A stretch of 39,242 bases of DNA from Aminobacter aganoensis (lineage in GTDB: Bacteria > Pseudomonadota > Alphaproteobacteria > Rhizobiales > Rhizobiaceae). This document shows, one piece after another, positions 17,531 through 25,587 of this stretch. Location of the stretch: NCBI RefSeq assembly GCF_014206975.1, contig NZ_JACHOU010000029.1:1-39242 (forward strand), read 5' to 3'. The position numbers and the translations under genes are program-made. Positions within the stretch are counted from its first letter, which is position 1. Every line of letters starts with the position of its first letter. The notes under the pieces were generated by a model. That model saw only the letters and a program-made list of their open reading frames with translations. It was not told the origin of the DNA and ran no database searches.

Positions 17531-19720
17531 GTGACTGTTCCTTTCGAGAGCTTTTCAATGGCGGGCGGCGCTCCTCCCTCTTCTCCCGGTTTTTCGGGGC
17601 ATAAAAAAAGAACAATCATTGTTACTGCTGTGCTTTTCTCACTGGGCGTAGCAGCTGCATTAGGAGTCTTCGTCAGTAGCGCCATTTATTCCATTGTGCG
17701 TACTGCCGATGAACTCGATGAAAGCAGGGCAGCTGGTGCAGTGGAGTCCGCGCTAGAATCATTGCGGTCGCAGATGGCTGGTACTGTCAGGGACAACGCA
17801 TTCTGGGACGAGGCTTATCGCCAACTGGCGTCGCCAACCCGAAATGCCTGGCTTATCGAGAACTGGGGCGTCCCATCTCTCGACTATCCACTCTATGATA
17901 TGGCCTTGGTAATTGGACCCGACGACAAGTCCCTGTTGCACCACCGCTATGGAAAGCCAATGGACGGGCGGCCTAGCGAGTATTTCGACAGTTCCTTTGC
18001 TCGACTTGTGGAGCGGGCGCGCTCGCCTGATAGTTTGCAAGGAGACGTCCATGCGGCTTTCATCGGAACGGCGGATGGACTCGCTCTAATCGGAGCCGCA
18101 CGTATCCGGCCCTTCCTTCAAGGCATTTCGCCGCCAGATCCTTATGTTCTGATATTCGGAAAGTATTTAGACTCCAAAGCTCTGAACGAGACAGCGCGAA
18201 AATTCAACCTCCGCGGTCTTCAGCTGACCAATGGCCGGGTGGAGGGCACGATCGCGGCGCCGTTAAAGGATGTCGAGGGGAATAGTGTAGGCTTCCTTAG
18301 CCTTCCCTCAGAACGACCTGGTACACTCAGCTACGAACGGGTTCGTCCGCTCCTTTTTGGAGCAGCTGCCGTGCTGCTCTTGCTGATCATCGGCATTGGC
18401 ATGATTGGTTTGCTATCGGTGCGCTCACTCGCCAGGGAAGAGGCTCGCGCGAGACAAAATTCTCTCCACGACCATTTGACCGGCGTACTCAATCGACCGG
18501 GTCTTGCCGAATACGTCGAACATCTCGCGATACGCGATGGGCAACGTTCGGCGGGAATGGGTTTGTACCTGGTAGACATCGACGGGTTCAAAGCCATCAA
18601 CGACCTCTGGGGGCAACAGGTTGGCGATAAGCTGCTGCGAGCTGTGGCCGCGCGTTTAACCAAAAATCTCCCACTTGGATCAGCGATATCTCGGCTCGAC
18701 GGTGACGCGTTTGCAATTGTGGCGTGGACGAATGCCTCCGAAAACGCCGCCCATTGGCTATCGGCGGTCAGTGAGGTGTTCGCAGAACCATTCACGATCG
18801 GACGACACGAAATCGAGATCGGTGTCAGTATTGGCGTCGCCGAAGCCGTGCTTGCAGGAGCAAGTTTTCACCACTTGTTGCAACAGGCCGAAATGGCTCT
18901 GCATCAGGCCAAGCATGGGTCAGGTGACACAACCGTCGTATTTAGCCCGGATTTGGAAGCCCAGCTTTCCGAACAAGGGAAGTTAGAGCGACAGCTGATC
19001 GAGGCACTGGATAGGCGCGAACTCAAGGTAGCGTTCCAGCCCGTCGTCGACGCATGCAGCGGGGATATTTGCGGCGTAGAGGCCTTGGCGAGATGGAACA
19101 GTCAGGCTGGCCCAATCTCTCCGGAGGTATTCATACCCGTCGCAGAGAGGGCCGGTCTCATTGGGATGCTAGGATCCCAAATTCTGGAAGAAGCTATAGC
19201 ACAAGGCTCACGCTGGTCGGAGTTGCAGATCGCTGTCAACGTTTCACCGCTGCAACTCCGTAATCGATACTTCGCTGGAGGCCTAAAGGCCACTCTCGAT
19301 GAGTTTGCGTTTGAGCCGCACCGCTTGACAATCGAACTCACGGAGGGGGTTCTTATTTCGAACACCGATCAGGCAAAAAGATCTATCTCCGAGCTCAAGG
19401 CGCTCGGAATTAAGGTTGCTCTCGACGATTTTGGTTCCGGGTTTGCGAGTATCGGTTCTTTGCGTCAATTCAGCTTCGATCGTGTCAAATTGGACAAGTC
19501 TCTTGTCGCCAACATCGAGCACGATGCCCAGGCTGCAGAAGTGCTGGCCGCTACTATCAATCTGGTGAATGCTATCGGGATCCCTGTGACGGTCGAGGGA
19601 ATTGAGAACCGGTACCAGGCGGAATTTGCCCGTCAAGCCGGTTGTCATCAATTGCAAGGCTATTGGTTTTCAAAGCCTCTCTCGAAGGAAGAATTGGCCA
19701 AACGGTTCTTGTCGCCGTGA
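17531..19720 (+). CDS. Membrane GGDEF-EAL protein, probable c-di-GMP phosphodiesterase
   Basis: A 729-residue inner-membrane signalling protein. A membrane helix lies at ~28-52, then a periplasmic CHASE4-like sensor (RDNAFWDEAYRQLASP near 90) and a second helix at ~275-300. A GGDEF domain covers ~310-470 and an EAL domain ~485-725. The GGDEF site reads DGDAF at 390-394 (GGDEF normally), so diguanylate cyclase activity should be lost. The EAL domain is intact: EAL at 517-519, NVSPLQLRN, IELTEG, the Asp pair in LDDFGSG, KLDKS and TVEGIEN. It therefore most likely degrades c-di-GMP in response to a periplasmic cue. GTG 17531 is the start used; the ATG at 17558 is possible. It has no operon partners. 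Confidence 0.93.
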   Translation: MTVPFESFSMAGGAPPSSPGFSGHKKRTIIVTAVLFSLGVAAALGVFVSSAIYSIVRTADELDESRAAGAVESALESLRSQMAGTVRDNAFWDEAYRQLASPTRNAWLIENWGVPSLDYPLYDMALVIGPDDKSLLHHRYGKPMDGRPSEYFDSSFARLVERARSPDSLQGDVHAAFIGTADGLALIGAARIRPFLQGISPPDPYVLIFGKYLDSKALNETARKFNLRGLQLTNGRVEGTIAAPLKDVEGNSVGFLSLPSERPGTLSYERVRPLLFGAAAVLLLLIIGIGMIGLLSVRSLAREEARARQNSLHDHLTGVLNRPGLAEYVEHLAIRDGQRSAGMGLYLVDIDGFKAINDLWGQQVGDKLLRAVAARLTKNLPLGSAISRLDGDAFAIVAWTNASENAAHWLSAVSEVFAEPFTIGRHEIEIGVSIGVAEAVLAGASFHHLLQQAEMALHQAKHGSGDTTVVFSPDLEAQLSEQGKLERQLIEALDRRELKVAFQPVVDACSGDICGVEALARWNSQAGPISPEVFIPVAERAGLIGMLGSQILEEAIAQGSRWSELQIAVNVSPLQLRNRYFAGGLKATLDEFAFEPHRLTIELTEGVLISNTDQAKRSISELKALGIKVALDDFGSGFASIGSLRQFSFDRVKLDKSLVANIEHDAQAAEVLAATINLVNAIGIPVTVEGIENRYQAEFARQAGCHQLQGYWFSKPLSKEELAKRFLSP

Positions 19721-20140
19721 TGTTGTTCCAGTCTCATCTTCAACACGGGCACAAATTTCGTCCTGCAAGGCTATGGGGCAAAGCGGTGCAGAGGAGACAT
19801 TCTTTGAGATCTCGTATTGCTGGCGGGCGCGTGGCAGCAGCCAGATTGCGACAAGCGCGGTAAACTTACCTATCCCTGAAATCGTATGCGCACATTCCGA
19901 ATGTGAACCCGACGCCTGTTCCTTGCGTCTTCCGATCCTCATCAGCGCCTCGGGCTTCTGGCCGGAGGAATGAGAGCGTCGCGGCGCAGTCGAGATCGTC
20001 GGCAAAGTGGCCCAGCATTTCACCTGGGGAACCGAGATATGGCGGGACGGCCAGAGGCTCACAGTCACCAACACCCCCGGACGACGGCCAGCCGCTGGGG
20101 CGGCACCGCGCACGTGCAAGTGCAGTTCACGAATGCTTTG
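19721..20140. other. Stretch without a supported gene
   Basis: About 420 bases with no intact gene. Near 19,985-20,070 a plus-strand frame reads like protein debris (HFTWGTEIWRDGQRLTVTN) without a start. It marks the beginning of the decayed corridor that runs to about 27 kb. Confidence 0.4.
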
Positions 20141-20464
20141 CTAGCTGCAATTACGTCTGCGGGCGGTTTCGATTGCGGACTGCTGAGCCTGCAACCGTTC
20201 GATCCTTGCCGTCTGCTTCTCTTTGATCAGTTCGACAGCTCCGGCACCGCCAGGCGCCCATGCCGGGACACGGAAGTTCGAAACTCGTCCTCGGCTGATG
20301 GCGGTCGCCGAAATGCTCTGAGACGTGCCGCCGATCTCGGTGTTGAGTTCGGTGCACGTCATGGCCGCGTACTTCGACGCATCGACAGGGCCGCTGCCAA
20401 TTTGCGTCGCACAGCCTGACATCAGGGTGGCAAAGGCCAGAACGAGGCCGGGGGCTCTCTGCAT
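20141..20464 (-). CDS. Small predicted lipoprotein
   Basis: A 107-residue secreted lipoprotein. A short signal peptide (GLVLAFATLMSGC) ends in a lipobox with Cys18. The mature part is small and polar, with a cysteine at MTCTEL, a helical KEKQTARIERLQAQQSAIETA segment and a final RRRNCS. I recognise the general type, common in rhizobia and near prophage debris, but no named family. It lies alone on its strand next to phage-like remnants. Function unknown; attachment to a membrane is the only well-supported property. Confidence 0.75.
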   Translation of the reverse strand: MQRAPGLVLAFATLMSGCATQIGSGPVDASKYAAMTCTELNTEIGGTSQSISATAISRGRVSNFRVPAWAPGGAGAVELIKEKQTARIERLQAQQSAIETARRRNCS

Positions 20465-20522
20465 CCGGGCAACTTAGCAATACTACGCTGCGATTGGAAC
20501 CGGCCCATCCCACTCCCGCCAT

Positions 20523-20834
20523 CCGGCGAAGGTCTACGTCTGCACGACGCCCCATCTGAGCTAGGCGCAGGATGAAGCGCTGGCCTGGGTCGAGGTCAGC
20601 AATGAGTCAGGAACGAATACCAATATCGTCAACTAGGACCTGCTTTCGCCCGACGTCAGCCAAAGGGCAAGGGCAGTCGACTGGCGGCGCGGCGCCGGCG
20701 TCGAGGTAGTCGCTCTAGCAGGCCGCCGACAAGACGGCTGGGGTGCTGGCCTCGAATGGCTGTCGGCCATCCTGTAGGTCCTCGCCGTGCTGCTGGTGCT
20801 GGTCGGTCTCGCATGCATCGCCTGGGGCTGGTGA
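20523..20834 (+). pseudogene. Phage tail-tube-like remnant and membrane-helix tail
   Basis: One frame, broken only by TAG at 20562, 20634 and 20775. It reads PAKVYVCTTPHLS, then AQDEALAWVEVSNESGTNTN-IVN, then DLLSPDVSQRARA and GAGVEV. This order (KVYVCTT, LAWVEV, GTNTNIV, a DVSQ strand, an AG-VEV strand) matches what I recall of phage tail-tube proteins (Phage_tube_2 type). The linker expected between VEV and GTNTN is shortened. The final part (LEWLSAIL, TAG, then VLAVLLVLVGLACIAWGW) is a membrane helix and may be a different, holin-like piece. No start codon or ribosome-binding site is visible. This is fossil prophage DNA; the assignment rests on memory of the family. Confidence 0.5.
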
Positions 20835-21136
20835 AAGGCGAGGTAGACCCACGAGGAAGACGTGCCGGCATGAAGGCGTACCTGATTGGTGGCGTGGACC
20901 TGGTCATCGCCACCACCTTCTGGGGAGCCTTGCGGCGGCCTGGCCGCTCGACCGAACGGGCGTGAAATGGCGCGGCGAGCAACGCCGCTGAGTTGGCGCT
21001 GGCGGGGTGTTCGACTTCGAAGGCGGCAGCTGTAGCACTGAGGGGGCTGCGGGCGGTTGCCGGTACGTCGCTGATCGGGGTGCTCGGCGAGGACCAGGCC
21101 GGGATCGATGAGCCGTGGCGGGCTTCTGTGCTGCAA
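20835..21136 (+). other. Small decayed phage-like frames
   Basis: Continues the prophage debris. ATG 20870 begins MKAYLIGGVDLVIATTFWGA, a one-helix protein that shifts frame near 20,930 and ends WRGEQRR at 20991. TTG 20993 then begins MALAGCSTSKAAAVAL, resembling a tiny lipoprotein. The order membrane helix, membrane helix, small lipoprotein is reminiscent of a phage lysis cassette, but no family can be named. Confidence 0.3.
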
Positions 21137-21290
21137 ACTTGGCTCTTATGTCGGTCGTTCGACCTCAGAGCGACGCTCGCGACTGCACCTGATGTATTGC
21201 CTGAGCGACAGCCTCGTGAACTGCCTGCGTGATTGTGAGCCCGCGTTGGCGCGCGTACTCGGCTGCTCGCTTCTCATTAGATTGTCGGAG

Positions 21291-21312
21291 AATTGCATGC
21301 AGGCAATTGTCG
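21291..21312. repeat. Short inverted and direct repeat
   Basis: AATTGC (21291-21296) and GCAATT (21303-21308) form an inverted repeat. ATTGTCGG occurs at 21281-21288 and again at 21305-21312. Possible protein-binding site upstream of the small gene at 21458; role unknown. Confidence 0.35.
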
Positions 21313-21457
21313 GTGGCGAGTGTATAGTCTTGAGCAAATAGATGCAGAAATAACTCCAGTTTTCACCGTAAACCACAGGCTGAAAGTGGGTGGTGGTGCA
21401 GCGGCAATGCCTTGAGGGTGGTAGTATCCGGTCGTGCTAGTCGGGGGAGTACCAACA

Positions 21458-21640
21458 ATGCCGCAGAAGCAGATACTCACACACCTGAAATGTGCATTGG
21501 ACCTATCGCTCTTCGTGAAGGACCCGTTCCTCACCTATCTCATCGGGATGGCTCGCAGCGAGGCGCAACGCAACGTAAACCGGGTCAAGAAGGCGGACAG
21601 TACCAAGAAGCGGCAAGAGCGTGAGGCCTTGCCGGCATGA
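21458..21640 (+). CDS. Small basic hypothetical protein
   Basis: A 60-residue protein beginning MPQKQILTHLKCALDLSLFV. The first half is amphipathic with a hydrophobic patch (DPFLTYLIGMA). The second half is strongly basic (RNVNRVKKADSTKKRQERE), suggesting nucleic-acid or membrane contact. The ATG at 21458 is chosen because GGGGGAG stands 8 bases upstream. A good terminator follows directly, which supports a real transcription unit. Not recognised as a named family. Confidence 0.6.
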   Translation: MPQKQILTHLKCALDLSLFVKDPFLTYLIGMARSEAQRNVNRVKKADSTKKRQEREALPA

Positions 21641-21646
21641 GCTTTG

Positions 21647-21679
21647 AGCCCTGCTGCCGAAAGGTGGCGGGGCTTTTTT
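21647..21679 (+). terminator. Rho-independent terminator
   Basis: Stem AGCCC / GGGCT extended inward by GCTGCC/GGTGGC-type pairing around GAAA, followed by six T (21674-21679). It closes the small gene ending at 21640. Confidence 0.75.
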
Positions 21680-21681
21680 GT

Positions 21682-22106
21682 TCAGCCGGTCTTGCCAGCG
21701 CTATGGCTTACCCAACCATATCCACGACCTGAAGGGCCGTAGTGCTTCAGCTCCAGGAGCCTGCCCCAGGCTTCAACGAAGCTGGGCCTTGTGACTGCGT
21801 CGATATCCCAAACAACCAGTTGAGGTCCGTCCACCTCCTCGAACCACTCTGATGTTCGCTTTAGCAAGGTTCCCTGCAGCGAGTTGAAGGTATAGTCGTC
21901 CATACCGACACCGTCGCCGACATTCGGTTGTCGAAACCACTGGCCATGACTTCCGCTGCAATGACTACGTCAGGAATACGCCATGCGATCCCGGGGTGGG
22001 ATTCGGCGAGTTGGTACAGTTCGGCCAGACTGTCCAGAAACTCCTTCAATCGGGGATCGTCGACAGGGTATTTCATTCGCCCCCAGTTCATTTGCGCTAT
22101 CGCCAT
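21682..22106 (-). pseudogene. DUF3291 family protein, frameshifted
   Basis: Two minus-strand frames join into one DUF3291 protein (about 140 residues; dimeric alpha/beta barrel fold, unknown role). The first starts at 22106 with MAIAQMNWGRMKYPVDDP and continues through WRIPDVVIAAEVMASGFDNRMSATVSVW. The second begins near 21903 as DDYTFNSLQGTLLKRT and continues EWFEEVDGPQLVVWDID to a YGWVSH end. At the junction (~21,900) a few residues usually present between VSVW and DYTFNS are missing, so a short deletion caused the shift. Confidence 0.78.
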
Positions 22107-22258
22107 CGACCTCGCTTCTCCGTTGCTCGGTCTCCTGAAGCTAACATCTTGATGTGAATGCGTTAGAATCGCGTGGTAAAAACCATCGCCACCATTGCGA
22201 ACGATAGTAAAACGGCCCCACTTTCCGACCCAGTCTGATGTAGCTAAAGCCGGTACTC

Positions 22259-22450
22259 ATGGCCAAGGCGCAAAGCCCGATGAAGAAATGGACGGTGGGA
22301 ATCGCAGGCGGGTTGCTGTTAGCCTAGGCAGTTCTTGCGATCGGCTTTTCTGCGATGTGTGAAGACAGCAACTTAGCGCAGATCTGCCCGGGCAATCGCG
22401 TGGACTGCAGCTACATTTCATACTTCAATCCAGTCGAAATTCTCAGCTAG
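22259..22450 (+). pseudogene. Small membrane protein interrupted by TAG
   Basis: A 64-codon frame from ATG 22259, too short for ordinary ORF calling. It reads MAKAQSPMKKWTVGIAGGLLLA, then TAG at 22325-22327, then AVLAIGFSAMCEDSNLAQIC and a four-cysteine tail (C-ED..IC..DC) ending with TAG at 22448. Through the TAG it would be a single membrane anchor with a small disulfide-rich periplasmic tail. A coherent product on both sides of a single stop suggests a recent nonsense mutation. No family recognised. Confidence 0.45.
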
Positions 22451-22829
22451 TGCCTGCGAACGCGTGGTGAGCCTGCGACGCGCAGATTATCGATAAACTG
22501 GGGCAAGATCGGTAGGTTCGTCGGTCATCTCCGACGCCTTTTCGCCCTTTGCGTGATGGGCTTGTCGGGCCGACACCAGTGTCAAGCGAGTCTGCGCTGA
22601 TGGTGATAGGCCCGTCATAGCCGTGGATGCGGAACGTGATCCGGCCGTCGTCCCAGGTGTGGTCGACCGCGACTTCTATGGTGATCGTGTCGTGGATGTC
22701 GCGCGATTTCCGGCCATGCCGCCCCCAAAACCAATGCCCTCAGGCATGATGAGGCTACTTTTGCTCGGTTGTAATATGACCGTGGTCACGCCGTTTGCCG
22801 CCGCGGAATTGATCGGTATGCTGCGCGTC
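22451..22829. other. Gap before the SRAP gene, with coding debris
   Basis: About 380 bases. The SRAP frame is open upstream but lacks SRAP character, so it is treated as non-coding. On the minus strand, near 22,600-22,715, one frame without a start reads ITIEVAVDHTWDDGRITFR and then GYDGPITISADSLD, a beta-rich protein-like remnant of unknown family. Confidence 0.4.
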
Positions 22830-23525
22830 ATGTGCAGTCGCGTCTTCGTCAAGTCGACCCTCGCCGAAATGCTGCGGGGCTTCAGCTTCGCCGATCCGGC
22901 CGGCGTCGCAGGGCTCGGCAATGCCTTCCCGCGCTACAATGGGGCGCCAACGCTGATCTATCCGATCATCGTGATGGACGAGGCCCAGACGGGTAGCGGG
23001 ATGTTCGTCTCGGCCAAGTGGGGGCTAATCCCGTCCTGGCAGAAGGAAGAGAAGTCGGGCCGGCCGCCGCCGATCAATGCCCGCTCGGAGACCATCGCCA
23101 GCAATGGCATGTTCAAGCGTGCCTATGCCTCGAAGCGCTGCCTGGTGCCGATCGACGGCTATTTCGAATGGCGGGACATCCACGGGACCGGCAAGGAAAA
23201 GCAACCCTATGCCATCGCCATGAAGGACGGCTCGCCTTTTGCGCTCGCCGGGATCTTCGACATCTGGCGCAACCCGGCGACTGGCGAATTGGTTCGGACG
23301 TTCTGCCTCGTCACCTGTCCGCCGACCGAGCTGATGGCGACGATCCACGACCGGATGCCGGTCATCCTGGCATCCTCGGACTATGCCCGATGGATCGGGC
23401 CGGAGTTGGACCCCGGCGACCTGATGAAGCCGTTCCCGTCGGATCTGATGACGATGTGGAAGATTGGCCGCAAGGTCGGGTCGCCGAAGAATGACACGCC
23501 GGATATTCTCGATCCGATCGAGTAG
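22830..23525 (+). CDS. SRAP-domain protein (YedK/HMCES family)
   Basis: A 231-residue SOS-response-associated peptidase family protein. These proteins shield abasic sites in single-stranded DNA by forming a thiazolidine crosslink through Cys2, exposed after removal of the initiator Met. That fixes the start at ATG 22830 (MCSR), not the upstream in-frame codons. Matching active-site residues are Cys2, Asn83 (PINARSET), Glu113 (DGYFEW) and His173 (IHDRMPVIL); WGLIPSW is also characteristic. Full length and apparently intact inside an otherwise decayed stretch. No obvious LexA box precedes it, although a canonical one lies 3.7 kb downstream. A strong terminator follows, shared with a convergent porin gene. 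Confidence 0.93.
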   Translation: MCSRVFVKSTLAEMLRGFSFADPAGVAGLGNAFPRYNGAPTLIYPIIVMDEAQTGSGMFVSAKWGLIPSWQKEEKSGRPPPINARSETIASNGMFKRAYASKRCLVPIDGYFEWRDIHGTGKEKQPYAIAMKDGSPFALAGIFDIWRNPATGELVRTFCLVTCPPTELMATIHDRMPVILASSDYARWIGPELDPGDLMKPFPSDLMTMWKIGRKVGSPKNDTPDILDPIE

Positions 23526-23556
23526 TGACTTTGCGGACTTGGCGACTCTTAGAACA

Positions 23557-23581
23557 AAACCCCGGCCGGGAGCCGGGGTTT
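23557..23581. terminator. Terminator between convergent genes
   Basis: Perfect 10-base stem AAACCCCGGC / GCCGGGGTTT with a five-base loop, lying between the stops of the SRAP gene (23525) and the porin gene (23596). The A and T flanks let it work in both directions. Confidence 0.85.
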
Positions 23582-23595
23582 GCGTTTCGACTATC

Positions 23596-24270
23596 TTAGA
23601 ACCTGTAATTCACCCCGAGGCGAACCGTATCGAATTTGGTTTCCGATCTAAAAAAGTCGTTTGCGCGTTCCGTCCACCCCAGATCGACGTGGAGATACTC
23701 GGCTTTGACGGACCAGTTTTGGTTTAGCGCATATTCAACGCCGGCACCGGCAGACCATCCAATATTCGTGTCGGAAACGTAGAAATCTGGGTCATCGACG
23801 ATTTGCGACTTGACCCGGCCAATAGCGAGACCGCCAGTTCCGTAAACCAACAGATTGTCAAAAGCATAGCCTAGTCGAGCGCGGGCGGTAGCATACCAAT
23901 CTACGTTGGTCGTACAAGCGTCGCCGCAGCCCCAACCGCCACCGTCCGGCTGCCCCAAATTGCCCGGGCCAAAGGCTCCTTCAACGCCGGAAATTGAGAG
24001 GTCGGCCTCGATGCCGGCGACCCAATTGCCTGCAAACTGCACGTTGTAACCGGCTGTAAGACCGCCGGCAAAGCCGTCCACGGCAAACCAGTTGGAAGTG
24101 GCGCCGTCGTCAAATCGTGTATCGCCCCAGCCGTAAGCAGCCTGAAGGCCAACATATCCCCCGGTCCAGATGAAACCGGCGGAAACAGGAGCAACTTCCA
24201 CAGTATCGGCTGCAAATGCAGCGCTCGAGACAGCGCACAGTAAGGTCGTGGCCAATAGAATCGATTTCAT
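23596..24270 (-). CDS. Omp25/Omp31-type outer-membrane beta-barrel
   Basis: A 224-residue outer-membrane protein. The signal peptide MKSILLATTLLCAVSSAAFA precedes ADTVEVAP. The mature part is an eight-strand barrel with alternating aromatic/hydrophobic strands (WTGGYVGLQAAYGWG, GGLTAGYNVQFAGNWVAGIE, DWYATARARLGYAFDNLLVYGTGG). It ends in an aromatic, VRLGVNYRF, as the BAM insertion signal requires. This is the Brucella/Bartonella Omp25-Omp31 and rhizobial RopB-like group. The start at 24270 is chosen because GAGGTGGG lies directly upstream; the longer frame to 24282 would swallow that site. A CGDAC pair in one loop may form a disulfide. Confidence 0.92.
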   Translation of the reverse strand: MKSILLATTLLCAVSSAAFAADTVEVAPVSAGFIWTGGYVGLQAAYGWGDTRFDDGATSNWFAVDGFAGGLTAGYNVQFAGNWVAGIEADLSISGVEGAFGPGNLGQPDGGGWGCGDACTTNVDWYATARARLGYAFDNLLVYGTGGLAIGRVKSQIVDDPDFYVSDTNIGWSAGAGVEYALNQNWSVKAEYLHVDLGWTERANDFFRSETKFDTVRLGVNYRF

Positions 24271-24405
24271 GTCCCACCTCATTATTTGGTGGTTCTATAG
24301 CGCTCGCCAAATGCGTGTGCAAGCGGCGTACACTCTTTTCGGTTGTGAAAATATGCACCGTTGTAGCGCCGCAACACTTCAACCTAGGCGGTAAACTAGT
24401 GGCTG

Positions 24406-24437
24406 TTGACTTCGCAAGGCATTTGTTCCTTTCGTTC
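24406..24437 (+). promoter_or_regulatory. Promoter copy with shortened LexA-type site
   Basis: TTGACT (24406-24411), then GTTC (24425-24428) and GTTC (24434-24437) with five bases between them instead of seven. The block aligns almost base for base with the promoter at 26559-26592, differing mainly by a missing AT pair. It ends two bases before an ATG. The shortened spacing probably abolishes LexA binding and damages the -10. Confidence 0.55.
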
Positions 24438-24439
24438 TT

Positions 24440-24678
24440 ATGCCAATGCTCTCCGAATTCCCCGTGAGAAAGGTCATCATCACGAGCGACAAGTGCGGGA
24501 TGCGAAAGCAGTACGACCGCGACGCGATAGTGGCCGGCGGGATCGCACACTGGCGCATCTGCTGGATGATATTGTTGCCCGCGCAGGCCGTATGCGGATC
24601 AAAACGCTCAGTGTCTATGACCGATCCGGCGCGAAATATGAGGAGTTGGTGCGCTTGCACGCACTCCCGCGGCGGTAG
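24440..24678 (+). pseudogene. Small zinc-ribbon-like protein, frameshifted
   Basis: From ATG 24440 the frame reads MPMLSEFPVRKVIITSDKCG, then MRKQYDRDAIVAGG. It then needs one extra G at about 24,541 to continue as DRTLAHLLDDIVARAGRM and TLSVYDRSGAKYEELVRLHA to the stop at 24678, giving about 79 residues. The CxxC expected of the zinc knuckle reads SDKC, so one ligand is lost as well. Layout (short N-terminus, knuckle, then an acidic-helical segment) resembles the intact gene at 26595, and the promoters are near-copies. Confidence 0.6.
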
Positions 24679-25549
24679 ATCACCCGCTTCAAGGTCGCTT
24701 CACTTCGGTCGCCAGATGTGGCATAGCCTTCGGCCAGCAAAACGTTCTCAGCCAGCCGTCCTGAAAAAGACGGGGCCTAGGTCTGTCGTCTCGCCAGGCA
24801 GGGAAGAAGGCGAAGCAGCCTGCGGTGATCGGCCAGCCGAAATTCGCGGCCTCTCACTTCACCCAGCACCATCCCAGGATACACCCGCGGATCACTACCT
24901 TTTGGGAAACGGCGAACGGATTGCCTTCTGGCAGCGCCACCCGGATCAGCCTGGAGCGATCCCTTGGCCGCAGCATGTTCTGGAATTCGGCCGGCAGCGC
25001 ATCGGCAATCTGGAGGACTCTTTCGACGGTGCCCTTGGTGCGCTGACGTCGACCTTCATCCCTGCCGTTATCGGGAACAGATATTCATCGGGCAGATACG
25101 CCAGGATGTATGATTGTCCGCCATTTATCTGGAGAAGTTCGTCACCCGGCGTACGAACTGGCCGGAAACGGGACGCATGGGCCGACCACGCCGGCGCATT
25201 CCAGCCTGTGGTTCAGATAACTTGTCGATGTCATAGCAGTTGGACCTCGAAAAGAGAACGAAACGCCATAGCGTACGCATCAAGGGCAGCGGATGTCGGA
25301 GATGTTCCGCGTTCGTGCGCGAATGTTCTCATAACCCTAGCTGTTAGATCGGGTTATGCGCCGGACTGGCTAAGTCCGTAACCTGTTTGCGCTATTCTTC
25401 CTGGATCTGCTCGTCGTTGCACAAGGAGGTTTCCTTGCCGGCTCGGGAACCAATATCTGCCGATTTTGTTTGAAGAGCGGGAGCGACCCGCACCAGCCCT
25501 TATCCCTGCGCTCCCCTTCCTGCCGTTTTTCGATTAGGCAGGTTTGAGT
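24679..25549. other. Decayed stretch without an intact gene
   Basis: About 870 bases. The long plus-strand frame through it is the out-of-register continuation of the broken gene above and has no protein character. On the minus strand a coding-like segment (about 24,898-25,029) reads VERVLQIADALPAEFQNML, then DRSRLIRVALPEGNPFAVSQK. It continues in another frame as VYPGMVLGEVRGREFRLAD, so it looks like a frameshifted gene that I cannot name. Confidence 0.35.
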
Positions 25550-25582
25550 TGGGGCCCGACGCCCGTCCGGGCCCCATTTTTT
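25550..25582 (+). terminator. Strong plus-strand terminator
   Basis: Perfect 9-base stem TGGGGCCCG / CGGGCCCCA around a nine-base loop, followed by six T (25577-25582). Oriented for plus-strand transcripts, yet no intact plus-strand gene ends before it, so it probably outlived a lost gene or ends a small RNA. Confidence 0.75.
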
Positions 25583-25587
25583 GCCCC

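Noticed and set aside
17140-17604. Open frame overlapping the hydantoinase end and the GGDEF-EAL start
   Set aside because: It overlaps two well-supported genes and has no recognisable motif or ribosome-binding site.
20633-21136. 167-codon minus-strand frame
   Set aside because: Arg/Ser/Pro-rich shadow translation; the opposite strand carries recognisable phage-like debris.
22623-22829. N-terminal extension of the SRAP frame
   Set aside because: SRAP proteins need Cys directly after the initiator Met; only the start at 22830 gives that.
24440-25381. 313-codon plus-strand frame
   Set aside because: Only the first ~34 codons look like protein; the remainder is the wrong frame after a frameshift in a small gene.
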